Assembly (NCBI GenBank): GCA_001770855.1
Contig: MESE01000099.1
Span: 58,290-122,289, forward strand
Direction of reading: 5' to 3'
Source of the DNA: Burkholderiales bacterium RIFCSPLOWO2_02_FULL_57_36
GTDB lineage: Bacteria > Pseudomonadota > Gammaproteobacteria > Burkholderiales > Burkholderiaceae_D
Length of the DNA stretch: 64,000 nt
Every line of letters starts with the position of its first letter. Positions within the stretch are counted from its first letter, which is position 1. Shown piece after piece: positions 29,613 to 38,861 of this stretch. The position numbers and the translations under genes are program-made. Below the pieces are notes generated by a model. That model worked only from the letters and a program-made list of their open reading frames with translations. It was not told where the DNA came from and made no database searches.

Positions 29613-30170
29613 ATGACCAATGCAAAAAAGACGTCCGAGCGTCTGATCAAGAAGTACCCGAATCGGCGCCTGTACGACACGCAAACAAGCTCTTACATAA
29701 CGCTTGCGGACGTTAAACAATTGGTATTGAACAACGAGGAATTCCTTGTGGTCGATGCCAAGACGGAAGAAGATTTGACCCGCAGCATTTTGTTGCAAAT
29801 CATTCTGGAAGAAGAGGCAAACGGTTCACCCATGTTTTCCAGCGGCGCCTTGTCGCAGATTATTCGGTATTACGGGCATGCCATGCAGGGCATGATGGGA
29901 TCCTATCTGGAAAAAAACATTCAGGCATTTATCGATATTCAAAACAAGCTGACTGAAAATTCCAAGGGTTTATATGAAGGAAAACCGTTCAGCCCTGAAA
30001 TGTGGACTCAATTCATGAGTGTGCAAGGCCCGATGATGCAAGGCATGATGAGCAACTACATCGAGCAAAGCAAGAGCCTGTTCATCCAGATGCAGGAACA
30101 GATGCAAAGCCAAACCAAGAACATGTTCGGCACATTTCCATTTGTTCCTCCGCCGACCGACAAGTCCTAG
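29613..30170 (+). CDS. phaR: PHA synthesis repressor PhaR
   Basis: 185-aa DNA- and PHA-binding repressor that controls phasin genes and itself. The N-terminal domain KKYPNRRLYDTQTSSYITL is the PHB/PHA accumulation regulator DNA-binding signature, followed by helical repeats rich in Met and Gln (QGMMGSY, QGMMSNY), likely for granule binding. Possible -10 box TATATT lies about 45 nt upstream. It is followed by a terminator immediately before rimO. Confidence 0.95.
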   Translation: MTNAKKTSERLIKKYPNRRLYDTQTSSYITLADVKQLVLNNEEFLVVDAKTEEDLTRSILLQIILEEEANGSPMFSSGALSQIIRYYGHAMQGMMGSYLEKNIQAFIDIQNKLTENSKGLYEGKPFSPEMWTQFMSVQGPMMQGMMSNYIEQSKSLFIQMQEQMQSQTKNMFGTFPFVPPPTDKS

Positions 30171-30225
30171 AAATAGAAAATGGCCGACGGCCGGATGACC
30201 GGTCTTAAACGAGGGTCATTCAATC

Positions 30226-30267
30226 GAAGGAGGTACAATAGCGGATTCGCTTTTGACCTCCTTTTTT
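30226..30267 (+). terminator. Terminator of phaR abutting the rimO start codon
   Basis: AAGGAGGT (30227-30234) pairs perfectly with ACCTCCTT, with an inner AGCG/CGCT hairpin and a T run that ends at base 30267. The rimO ATG begins at 30268. The 5' arm is a perfect Shine-Dalgarno sequence locked in the stem. Confidence 0.75.
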
Positions 30268-31632
30268 ATGTCCATTGTTTCTTCAACAGCACCAAAAGTC
30301 GGTTTTGTGTCGCTCGGTTGTCCGAAAGCGTTAGTCGATTCGGAACAGATTCTTACGCAATTACGTGCCGAAGGTTACGATACCGCCAAATCCTATGATG
30401 GTGCCGACCTTGTCATCGTCAATACCTGTGGATTTATCGATGCCGCAGTCCAGGAGTCGCTGGATGCGATTGGCGAGGCGCTTGCTGAAAACGGCAGGGT
30501 GATCGTAACGGGTTGCCTGGGCGCAAAAAAAGATGCTGCCGGCAACGATATCATTCAGAAAATTCATCCGAAAGTACTGGCTGTCACCGGTCCGCATGCG
30601 CTCGGCGAAGTAATGGATGCAGTGCATATTCATTTGCCCAAGCCGCATGCACCGTTCATCGACCTGGTTCCGGCGCAAGGCGTCAAACTCACACCCAAGC
30701 ATTATGCCTACCTGAAAATTTCCGAAGGATGCAACCATCGTTGCAGCTTCTGCATCATTCCGTCAATGCGCGGCGACCTTGTATCGCGTCCGATTGCCGA
30801 CGTCATGCTGGAAGCGGAAAACCTGTTCAAGGCCGGCGTCAAGGAATTGCTTGTGATATCGCAAGATACCAGCGCCTACGGCGTCGATGTCAAATTCCGC
30901 ATGGGTTTCTGGAATGGAAAGCCGGTCAAGACCCATATGACGCAATTGGTAAATGCACTGGGAGAGCTTGCCGCGCAATATGGCGCATGGGTGCGGCTGC
31001 ATTATGTCTATCCGTATCCACATGTCGATGCGATCATTCCCGCGATGAGTACCGGCGGAAGCGTGGTGCCATATCTGGATGTGCCGCTACAACATGCGCA
31101 TCCGGACGTGTTGAAGCGCATGAAGCGCCCAGCCAGCGGCGAGAAAAACATCGAGCGCATTCGGGCTTGGCGTGCAATCTGTCCTGACATTACAATTCGC
31201 TCCACATTCATTGCCGGGTTTCCGGGGGAGACGGAAGCAGAATTCCAGTACCTGCTCGACTTCCTCGAAGAGGCGCAGATCGATCGCTTGGGCTGCTTTG
31301 CTTATTCGCCGGTCGAAGGCGCAACTGCAAATGCGTTGGCTGATCCGGTACCGGAAGAATTGCGGGAAGAGCGCCGCGGCCGTGTGATGCAACTGCAGGA
31401 AAGCATTTCAAAAAAACGCCTGCAATCGAAGGTCGGGAAAACCATTCGGGTCCTGATGGACGAGGTTAACCGGAATGGCGGCGTTGCGAGATCCGTCGCC
31501 GATGCACCTGAAATCGACGGAGTGGTCTATGTAAAACCCCCTTACGAGCCGCACAGGAAACTGGCCGTCGGCGAGTTTTTCGATGTCACGGTAACTGCGG
31601 CTGATGCCCATGATTTATGGGCCAAGGCATGA
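30268..31632 (+). CDS. rimO: Ribosomal protein S12 methylthiotransferase RimO
   Basis: Radical SAM enzyme that methylthiolates an aspartate of ribosomal protein S12. 454 aa: N-terminal UPF0004 domain ([33 protein letters not shown]: three cluster cysteines), radical SAM motif [16 protein letters not shown], and C-terminal TRAM domain. ATG 30268 lies directly behind a terminator T run and has no ordinary ribosome binding site; TTG 30253 is the only alternative just upstream. The stop overlaps the next gene by 4 nt. Confidence 0.95.
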   Translation: MSIVSSTAPKVGFVSLGCPKALVDSEQILTQLRAEGYDTAKSYDGADLVIVNTCGFIDAAVQESLDAIGEALAENGRVIVTGCLGAKKDAAGNDIIQKIHPKVLAVTGPHALGEVMDAVHIHLPKPHAPFIDLVPAQGVKLTPKHYAYLKISEGCNHRCSFCIIPSMRGDLVSRPIADVMLEAENLFKAGVKELLVISQDTSAYGVDVKFRMGFWNGKPVKTHMTQLVNALGELAAQYGAWVRLHYVYPYPHVDAIIPAMSTGGSVVPYLDVPLQHAHPDVLKRMKRPASGEKNIERIRAWRAICPDITIRSTFIAGFPGETEAEFQYLLDFLEEAQIDRLGCFAYSPVEGATANALADPVPEELREERRGRVMQLQESISKKRLQSKVGKTIRVLMDEVNRNGGVARSVADAPEIDGVVYVKPPYEPHRKLAVGEFFDVTVTAADAHDLWAKA

Positions 31633-32114
31633 GACGCGGCTTGATTTTAAAATTGTTTGCCGCAGCGGTGTTGTGCATGTCGAATGCCGTACCTGTTGCC
31701 GCGCAAAAAATTCCGTCGAAAGATAATACCCAGACGAAGGCCGCATCCGCAGGCAAGGCCACTGATAACTCGTCTGAGAACGCTGCTGCCTTGTTCAGCA
31801 AGTCGATTGTATTTCGAGGTAACTTGGGCGACATGCGGATACAGGCAGCCGTGCGGCCCAAGGAGATAATTGATGAAGGACTCGAAGGCGAGTATTTCAT
31901 TTTTGGCCGATCCCAAAAAATTCTGCTGGCGGGCGAACTAGAGGGTGAAAACATTTTTCTGGAAGAGTCGGAGAATGGCACCAACATATCGGGACAATGG
32001 GAAGGCAAGTTGCAGGATGGCTCGATTCAAGGTACCTGGACATCCGCTGACGGATCAGTTACCAAGCCCTTCAATTTAACTCCGATACGGCTCAGGCCGG
32101 TGCGCGGAAAGTGA
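31629..32114 (+). CDS. Exported protein of unknown function
   Basis: 161 aa with an N-terminal signal peptide ([20 protein letters not shown], cleavage likely after VAA). The mature part is small, beta-rich and repetitive in tone ([33 protein letters not shown]), like a beta-sheet lipocalin-type or surface-exposed fold. It is coupled to rimO by an ATGA overlap. No family recognised. Confidence 0.75.
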   Translation: MRRGLILKLFAAAVLCMSNAVPVAAQKIPSKDNTQTKAASAGKATDNSSENAAALFSKSIVFRGNLGDMRIQAAVRPKEIIDEGLEGEYFIFGRSQKILLAGELEGENIFLEESENGTNISGQWEGKLQDGSIQGTWTSADGSVTKPFNLTPIRLRPVRGK

Positions 32115-32168
32115 ATTCCTTGGCAAACCGTTAGTAGCCCTTAGCTCGATCAACGTAGGAGGCGCTTG

Positions 32169-33335
32169 GTGACTGACAAGAAATCGTTGCAAACAGCTCT
32201 TATCCATAGCGACTATATTGCGCCCGATGGGTTCGCTGCATTCCCGACCGCGATCCACCATGCATCGACCGTCTTGTTCAAGGACGTGGCGGCAATGCGT
32301 TCACGCAATTGGCAAGACAAGACCGCCTACACGTATGGCCTGCATGGTACGCCCACCACATTTACGCTCGAAGCACGATTAGCCGAAATAGAAGATGCCA
32401 GGCATTGCCTGTTGGCGCCCAGCGGATTAGCGGCAATCGCAATGGTCGATTTCGCACTCTTGAAATCCGGCGACGATATGCTGATTCCGGATAATGTCTA
32501 CAACCCGAATCGGGAATTGGGAAATTGGCTGGCGCGCGACTTCGGCATTTCGGTGCGTTTCTATGATCCGATGATCGGTGCCGGCATCGGAGATCTGATC
32601 CAGTCCAATACAAAATTGATCTGGACCGAAGCACCCGGTTCAGTATCGATGGAAGTGCCGGATATTCCGGCGATATGCCGGATCGCACATGATAAAGGCG
32701 CCTTCGTCGCCATTGATAATACCTGGTCGGCGGGACTCGCATTCAGGGCTTTCGACCATGGGGTCGATATCGTGATGCAAGCACTGACCAAGTACCAATC
32801 GGGCGGATCCGATGTCTTGATGGGCGCGGTGCTGACACGTGACGATGCATTGAAAAAACACATTGAAACGGCGCACATGCGGCTCGGTTTCGGCGTCAGC
32901 GTCGATGATGCCTATTTGGTCCTGCGCGGTCTGCCGACCATGAAATTGCGCTTTGAGGCCCATGACGCCGGTGCGCGCAGAATAGCGGCGTGGTTAAAGG
33001 CGCGGCCTGAAATTGATAAAGTGCTGCATCCGGCATTTGCCGACTGTCCCGGGCATGAGAATTGGGCACGGGATTTCAGCGGTGCGGGCGGCTTGTTTTC
33101 GGTGATTTTCGATGAGGGTTACACCGAAGCGCAAACCGACCGGTTCGTCGATAGCCTGAAGATTTTCAAAATCGGTTTCAGTTGGGGCGGCGCCAATAGC
33201 CTGTGCGTTCCCTACCGGATTCAGACAATGCGCAAGAGTTGGGTGGGAACCGGCCAAATGATCCGGTTCAATGTCGGGCTGGAAGATCCTGCGGATTTGA
33301 TTGCCGATATCGAGCAGGCATTGGCTGCGCTGTAA
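32169..33335 (+). CDS. metC: Cystathionine beta-lyase
   Basis: PLP enzyme that splits cystathionine to homocysteine in methionine synthesis. 388 aa Cys/Met metabolism family; the PLP lysine is Lys208 in ALTKYQSGGSD, and the YGLHGTPTT and SNTKLIWTEAPGS segments fit MetC rather than MetB. The start is set at GTG 32169, 6 nt after GGAGG (32158-32162). It converges on the GGDEF/EAL gene with a 22-nt gap. Confidence 0.92.
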   Translation: MTDKKSLQTALIHSDYIAPDGFAAFPTAIHHASTVLFKDVAAMRSRNWQDKTAYTYGLHGTPTTFTLEARLAEIEDARHCLLAPSGLAAIAMVDFALLKSGDDMLIPDNVYNPNRELGNWLARDFGISVRFYDPMIGAGIGDLIQSNTKLIWTEAPGSVSMEVPDIPAICRIAHDKGAFVAIDNTWSAGLAFRAFDHGVDIVMQALTKYQSGGSDVLMGAVLTRDDALKKHIETAHMRLGFGVSVDDAYLVLRGLPTMKLRFEAHDAGARRIAAWLKARPEIDKVLHPAFADCPGHENWARDFSGAGGLFSVIFDEGYTEAQTDRFVDSLKIFKIGFSWGGANSLCVPYRIQTMRKSWVGTGQMIRFNVGLEDPADLIADIEQALAAL

Positions 33336-33357
33336 GCTTATTCTGGCACGGCACTCA

Positions 33358-36120
33358 CTATCCGCTCGCGTAGACGAGCGAACCCACAAGATTCTTGCGC
33401 AGCAGTTTGCCAAAATCACGCGCCGGAATCGGCCTGCTGAAATAAAAACCCTGAATCTCGTCGCACCCGCGGCTGCGCAGGAACTGTAACTGTTCGAGAG
33501 CTTCCACGCCTTCCGCAACGACAACGATTTTCAGGCTTTTCCCCATCGCGATGATAGCGTCTGCAATTGCTTCATCTGCCTGGTCGCCCGGTATGTCGGT
33601 GATGAATGAACGGTCGATCTTGATGATATCGATTGGGAATTGCTTGAGATGCGACAAAGATGAATATCCAATACCGAAATCATCGATCGCTATATGGATA
33701 CCCATTGCCTTGAGACCCGTCAAGACCTGAATCGTCTTGTCGGTGTTGTGCATCATCATGCTTTCAGTGATTTCAAGTTCCAGCAAACCGGGGTCCATTC
33801 CGACTTCTTGCAGCGTGCTTTCAACATCGGTAAGCAAATTTTCGTCGGCGAATTGCCGTGCCGATAAATTGACGGCGATGCGCATTACCGGCAATCCCTG
33901 CTTTTGCCATGCGCAGTTCTGACTGCACGCTTCCTTCAACACCCATTTTGTCAGCGGCACAATCAAGCCGGTTTCTTCGGCAAGTGGAATGAAATGTTCG
34001 GGATGCATCAGGCCGAGTTCAGGATGCTGCCAGCGAACAAGTACTTCCGCACCGGTGATGCGCCCGGATTGCGCTTCGACTTTGGCTTGATAGTGCAACA
34101 GCAGTTCATTGCGCTCAAGCGCATGTCGCAAGCTCGACTCAAGGGCCAGTTGCGCTGCTGAATGCACGTCCATTTGCGCCGAATAAAACTGGAAATTATT
34201 TTTTCCGCCATCCTTGGCGCGATACATCGCGACGTCCGCATGTTTCATCAATGAAAACTCATCCCGGCCATCCTCCGGGAAGGTACTGATGCCGATGCTC
34301 GCCGTAATATGGATCAGTTGATCATCGAGCGGGTGCTCTTTGACCAGTGCAGTGAGAATCTGGCGTGCCACCTGACTGACCTGGCCCAAGTCCGCGACTT
34401 CTTCAAGCAACACGACGAATTCGTCGCCGCCGAGCCGTGCCACCAAGTCGCCTTCGCGCAAGGATGCCTTTAGGCGCCGGGCCATTTCCTGCAGCAAGCG
34501 ATCGCCGGCATCGTGACCAAGTGTGTCATTGATATTCTTGAAGCGGTCCAGATCGATGAATAAAACCGCCAAGCCCTTGTAATAGCGCCGCGCCTGAATC
34601 ATTGCGTGGCTCAGGTGGCGATTGAACATTGCCCGATTCGGCAGGTCGGTCAACGGATCGTGATATGCCAAATGCTGAATGTGGTCCTGTAATTCCTTGC
34701 GTTCGGTAACGTCACGCACCAGCGACAGCAAATGCTGATGTCCATCTATTTCAATCGGGCCGATGCGGATTTCAACGGGGAATACCGTACCGTCCTTATG
34801 CCGATGCCGGCTTTCCAGCGCAATCGGCGTTCCGGTGATGATCGGACCCAGCAAGCTTTTCAGTTTCTTGATCGACAGGTCCACATCGATATCCGACAGG
34901 CTCATGCTAAGCAATTCGGTGCGGGTATAGCCCAGACAATCGCAACCGCGCTGGTTGACATCGATGAATCTGCCGTCGAAATCATGGACGTAGAAACTGT
35001 CCGATGCCTGCTCCACAAGTGCGCGGAAATGCGCTTCACTTTCCCGCAGCGCAGCTTCGGCCTGCTCTCGTTGGAAGAACTGTCCTATATGGCGGCCGAT
35101 AAAGTGCGCGCTGCGCAGCATTTCCTGGTCGGCTTCCTGCGACTGCCGCGCGAACAATTCCATGATTCCAAGAATTTCTCCTCCCGCCTCGATCGGAAAT
35201 GCGAATGCGGCGCGCAGACCGGCCCTGCGTGCCGCCGCGGCGCGCGGGAAATCCGCGTCCTTGGTCACGTCGTTAATCCATACCGGCTCGCCGAGGCGCA
35301 TGGTGCGCCCAAGCAATCCTTCGGAATGAGAAATTTCCAGCAGATTTCGTGTGTCCCGGAAAAATTCTTCAATTTGCGGATACGGTAATGCCCAGATCGA
35401 ATTCCGCTTGAGTGCTCCTTCCAGTTTGTCTACGGTCCACAAGGCGCCACATACCCAGCCTAGGGTTTCGCTGATGGTCTGAATGATTTCCGGAATGACT
35501 TCCGCCGGCGAGTCGGATTCGGCCAGCAGGCGCGTGACCGTATGCTCCATCGATTGACGCAGCTCGACCAGCTTGCGTCGGGTAACATCCATGATCGTGC
35601 CGTGCAAACGCCGTACGTTGCCGCGTCCATCCTTCACGGGCTGGCCGATGACACGGACCCAGCGGGTCTCTCCGCTTGGAATAATCAGTCGAAACTCGAT
35701 CTCGAAATCTCTTCCGTCGTGCAATGCGGCATCGACCCGGTCCTTCAGGTGCACGCGATCATCCTTATGCACCTGCTTGGATAATTCCTTGTAGTTCATT
35801 GGAGGCGACGAGGAGGGCAATCCGATTACCCGAAAGCACTCTTCGGACCACAGGCCTTTTTGCTCGACCTTGTCGAATGACCAGTGCCCGAGTCCGGCAA
35901 TTCGCTGCGCCTCTTCAAGGCGGCTATACAATTCCTGCATTTCGCGAGAGGAGATTTCCTGCGCTCGTTCAACCAGATAGCGTTCCTGATCCGCTTCGTT
36001 ATAGGCGCGACTGACTCGTTCGAGAATCAACGACCATTGCTCGGGCGACGGAGTTTTCTCGGCTAGATCAATTCCGAGCCGGGTAAGTTGCCGCTGCAGC
36101 AAACGATGTTTAGCGGGCAC
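33358..36120 (-). CDS. PAS-GAF-PAS-GGDEF-EAL cyclic-di-GMP protein
   Basis: 920 aa. In order: N-terminal helical region, PAS (about 70-182), GAF (205-350), PAS (365-475), GGDEF (485-650) and EAL (660-910). The cyclase site GGDEF (564-568) is intact and preceded by an inhibitory RxxD site (Arg555, Asp558). The phosphodiesterase signature is EVL (692-694) instead of EAL, with Glu692, Asp813-Asp814, Lys834 and Glu870 retained, so both activities are possible. It is 3 nt downstream of the FIST gene, so the two form an operon sensing a common signal. Confidence 0.95.
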   Translation of the reverse strand: MPAKHRLLQRQLTRLGIDLAEKTPSPEQWSLILERVSRAYNEADQERYLVERAQEISSREMQELYSRLEEAQRIAGLGHWSFDKVEQKGLWSEECFRVIGLPSSSPPMNYKELSKQVHKDDRVHLKDRVDAALHDGRDFEIEFRLIIPSGETRWVRVIGQPVKDGRGNVRRLHGTIMDVTRRKLVELRQSMEHTVTRLLAESDSPAEVIPEIIQTISETLGWVCGALWTVDKLEGALKRNSIWALPYPQIEEFFRDTRNLLEISHSEGLLGRTMRLGEPVWINDVTKDADFPRAAAARRAGLRAAFAFPIEAGGEILGIMELFARQSQEADQEMLRSAHFIGRHIGQFFQREQAEAALRESEAHFRALVEQASDSFYVHDFDGRFIDVNQRGCDCLGYTRTELLSMSLSDIDVDLSIKKLKSLLGPIITGTPIALESRHRHKDGTVFPVEIRIGPIEIDGHQHLLSLVRDVTERKELQDHIQHLAYHDPLTDLPNRAMFNRHLSHAMIQARRYYKGLAVLFIDLDRFKNINDTLGHDAGDRLLQEMARRLKASLREGDLVARLGGDEFVVLLEEVADLGQVSQVARQILTALVKEHPLDDQLIHITASIGISTFPEDGRDEFSLMKHADVAMYRAKDGGKNNFQFYSAQMDVHSAAQLALESSLRHALERNELLLHYQAKVEAQSGRITGAEVLVRWQHPELGLMHPEHFIPLAEETGLIVPLTKWVLKEACSQNCAWQKQGLPVMRIAVNLSARQFADENLLTDVESTLQEVGMDPGLLELEITESMMMHNTDKTIQVLTGLKAMGIHIAIDDFGIGYSSLSHLKQFPIDIIKIDRSFITDIPGDQADEAIADAIIAMGKSLKIVVVAEGVEALEQLQFLRSRGCDEIQGFYFSRPIPARDFGKLLRKNLVGSLVYASG

Positions 36121-36123
36121 GGC

Positions 36124-37263
36124 TCAAGCCTCGGAAAAGGTAGTGATGGTCATGGTTTGATTATGCAGATCACACATTCCGCTGACACAAGGGGAAATTT
36201 CTCCATATGAATAGAAGCCTACTTGTTGAGCGCCTTCCGGCAGATGCTGCAGTGTCAATTCGGTTTCTTCCTCGATCCGCTCTCCGAGCACCAGCCGCCG
36301 CCCCACACAACTGATGGCGACCGCCAGCATCGGACCGGCAATCGCCATGTTGTCTCGTGCCTGTTCGGCAGCCATGCTGGCGCCGTCAAGCAAACGGTCG
36401 AAGTTGGCCCGCATCAATTGCGCCAGATAACCCTTTGGAACGTCACCTGCGAATGTCATCGACTGCGTGGCTTCATCTACAGCGAGGACAGTACGAATCA
36501 GTTCGCGCGAGTCGGCTGCATCCTGGCGAATCGACAGTGGAAACAAGAGGCCGTTAGCCGGAAGACCGGCTGCGAGATCGCCAAGATATTCCTTATATAA
36601 GGAAAGTGCGGATCTGCCATCGAGTTCATATAGAATATTTCCCTGCGATCGCGTGACGCGCCGTTCCGGTCCGAAGCTGTCCCAGCCGCCGCGTGAACCG
36701 TGCGTAATTTGCAAGCTGTCGCCGTAAAAACCTGCTGCGGTAACGATACCTGTCTCGGGTTTTCCATCTCGTATAACCCAGGTGCGCTGGAAACGATCGC
36801 CGTCTGCCGCAAGCCCGCCGGTCACTACGACATGTGGGGACAATGTCGAACTGAAACCTTTTACCAGATCACTGCCATTTACCCGTAAGCCATCGGACAA
36901 TACAAAAACGCTGCACAAGTCTTCATGGGCGAGTTGGGCGGCCAGTTTTTCGCCCACTGCAAACGAATCCGCAGGCTCTGCTATTTCTGTCGAAACAACT
37001 GCTATACGGCTACGCTCGAATTTGAGCACCGCCACGGAAAGGCTCGCATCGTTGACTAAAGGTCCGGCAATTTCTCCAGCGGAGGAACAGCCGATCATTT
37101 TGGAAGACGGATAAGCAGCGGCCAATTCAGAAATAATGCCTGGTTTGTCGATGAATTCAGGCGCAGCAAATATGATGATCAATGTCTGCTCGGAATCAAG
37201 AGCAGGAAATTCGGACTTCGACCATCCATTGCCAGTCTCGTAGGAAAACGTGCTTAATTTCAT
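36124..37263 (-). CDS. FIST sensory domain protein
   Basis: 379-aa soluble protein made of FIST_N (about 30-215, with GCSSAGEI and VVTGGLAADGDRFQ) and FIST_C (about 225-360, with SCVGRR and GFYSYGEI). FIST domains are thought to bind small ligands, possibly amino acids. The gene immediately precedes the cyclic-di-GMP gene, so it is probably the ligand-sensing partner of that signalling protein. Three copies of ATAAGGCAA lie in its upstream region. Confidence 0.92.
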   Translation of the reverse strand: MKLSTFSYETGNGWSKSEFPALDSEQTLIIIFAAPEFIDKPGIISELAAAYPSSKMIGCSSAGEIAGPLVNDASLSVAVLKFERSRIAVVSTEIAEPADSFAVGEKLAAQLAHEDLCSVFVLSDGLRVNGSDLVKGFSSTLSPHVVVTGGLAADGDRFQRTWVIRDGKPETGIVTAAGFYGDSLQITHGSRGGWDSFGPERRVTRSQGNILYELDGRSALSLYKEYLGDLAAGLPANGLLFPLSIRQDAADSRELIRTVLAVDEATQSMTFAGDVPKGYLAQLMRANFDRLLDGASMAAEQARDNMAIAGPMLAVAISCVGRRLVLGERIEEETELTLQHLPEGAQQVGFYSYGEISPCVSGMCDLHNQTMTITTFSEA

Positions 37264-37546
37264 TTAATTTCCCGCAGACGTTTATTCCGAACAAATCGCC
37301 TCAGCACGGCAATGAATTTATGTAAATGGCCACCCCGAAGATTCGTCTTCTCATAAGGCAAAGTAGTCGTGTACAAATAATGGAAAAATGCGAGATTCAA
37401 ACATGCATTTGAGCAGCGTACACGCAATTAAGGCAATTTCGCGCAAATTTTGCCTTATATGTCGTAAAAATGGGGATGACTCAGATGTTGTTAATAGAGA
37501 ATTAATTATTATAAGGCAACCGGCGCCACTTTCCGAGTCTCAAGGT
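37264..37546. promoter_or_regulatory. Intergenic region with three ATAAGGCAA repeats
   Basis: The 9-mer ATAAGGCAA occurs at 37353-37361 and 37511-37519 on the plus strand and at 37450-37458 on the minus strand. The stretch has no gene and is AT-rich; it contains the upstream region of the FIST operon (minus strand). The repeats may be binding sites for an unknown regulator. Confidence 0.45.
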
Positions 37547-37909
37547 TTAAACCGGCATTGGTTTGTTGTCGTTAAGATCAACTATGCCTTTGATCAAACG
37601 ATAGGCTTTCCAGATCCATGCTCCTCCCCAAACCAGCCAAGCGAGTGGAATGCCGATCAAGGTGGCGAATAGCAGGGCACCGACAATTACCCAGACCAAA
37701 TACCACCAGAAAGAACGGATCTGCCAGCTATGATGACTGTACACAAACGTCCCTGCCGCATCCCCTCGTTTAACATAACTGATAATCAGAGGTATCCATG
37801 AGAACGCGCCCATCGAAAAAACCAGACTTGCGGCATGGAAAATATATAGCCACCATGCAAGGTTTTTGCGTGATTGCAATTGACTGTCGAACACAAGTTC
37901 CTGGGCCAT
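37547..37909 (-). CDS. DUF4870/COG3671-like membrane protein
   Basis: 120 aa with three membrane segments and the family pattern ISYVKRGDAAGTFVYSHHSW followed by QIRSFWW. The start is ATG 37909, preceded by GGAG on the minus strand; a longer frame to 37951 has no ribosome binding site. Function unknown. It lies 59 nt downstream of serB on the same strand. Confidence 0.82.
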   Translation of the reverse strand: MAQELVFDSQLQSRKNLAWWLYIFHAASLVFSMGAFSWIPLIISYVKRGDAAGTFVYSHHSWQIRSFWWYLVWVIVGALLFATLIGIPLAWLVWGGAWIWKAYRLIKGIVDLNDNKPMPV

Positions 37910-37968
37910 AGTGACTCCGTTAAGGTATGAGGGCGAACAATGCCTCGCCAAATGAAAAAAACAAATTT

Positions 37969-38814
37969 TTATTTGGGAAACAAATTCAAGATGCCATCCA
38001 ATCCGACAAAATTCAAGGCAATGTCGGCTTGAGCGCGTACTACCGGCTTGGCGCGGAAAGCGACCGACAAACCCGCAATCCGCATCATTTTCAAATCATT
38101 TGCGCCATCGCCCATAACGATTGCCTGTCGTGGTGTGATACCCAATTGAGCGCATATGTGCTCGGTGGTTCTCATTTTCTCATCGTCATCGACGATGTCT
38201 CCGAGCACTTGTCCGGTTAATTTTCCATCGACGATTTCCAATACATTGGAATGGGTATAGTCGAGATCGAGGCGTTTTTTCACACGGTCGGTGAAGAACG
38301 TGAATCCGCCCGACACGAGCAATGTTTTCAATCCTGCTGCTTTCACGGCGGATAACATGGTCTCCGCGCCGAGCGACAACTGGAGCCGCTCGTCGTAGAC
38401 ACGCTGCAGCGCGGACGCATCCAATCCTTTCAACAGTGAGACGCGGCGTTTCAGGCTTTCGCGAAATTCGATCTCGCCACGCATGGCCGCTTCGGTGATT
38501 TCGGCGACTTGGGGCTTCAAGCCCTGCATATCGGCAATTTCGTCGATACATTCGATCGTGATCAAGGTCGAATCCATATCCATCACGAGCAGTTTGAAAT
38601 CGGAAAGCTTCCGGTCCGGCGCCATGAAAGCCGAATCAAGTTTGACGGCGAGGCATTCGGCTTCGATCCGAGTCCTTGTTTCGGCCGAGCATGTGACGCC
38701 TTCGCATCGGTAAGCATGTGCCTGAAGCGGTATGGTGCGTAGTGCGCCGGCTAGTGCGGCAATTCGGTCGATGGTTTGCCGATCGGCATTCGGGCCTTGC
38801 AGGATCAGGTTCAT
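37969..38814 (-). CDS. serB: Phosphoserine phosphatase
   Basis: HAD-family enzyme catalysing the last step of serine synthesis. 281 aa: an N-terminal ACT-like region, then HAD motif I DMDSTLI with the nucleophilic aspartate, motif II SGGFTFF, and motif III/IV GDGANDLKM. It lies 47 nt after mfd on the same strand. Confidence 0.96.
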   Translation of the reverse strand: MNLILQGPNADRQTIDRIAALAGALRTIPLQAHAYRCEGVTCSAETRTRIEAECLAVKLDSAFMAPDRKLSDFKLLVMDMDSTLITIECIDEIADMQGLKPQVAEITEAAMRGEIEFRESLKRRVSLLKGLDASALQRVYDERLQLSLGAETMLSAVKAAGLKTLLVSGGFTFFTDRVKKRLDLDYTHSNVLEIVDGKLTGQVLGDIVDDDEKMRTTEHICAQLGITPRQAIVMGDGANDLKMMRIAGLSVAFRAKPVVRAQADIALNFVGLDGILNLFPK

Positions 38815-38861
38815 TATTGGATCGAAGAAGTGAAGGGCAGGTTGGAATTAAAAAAATATTT

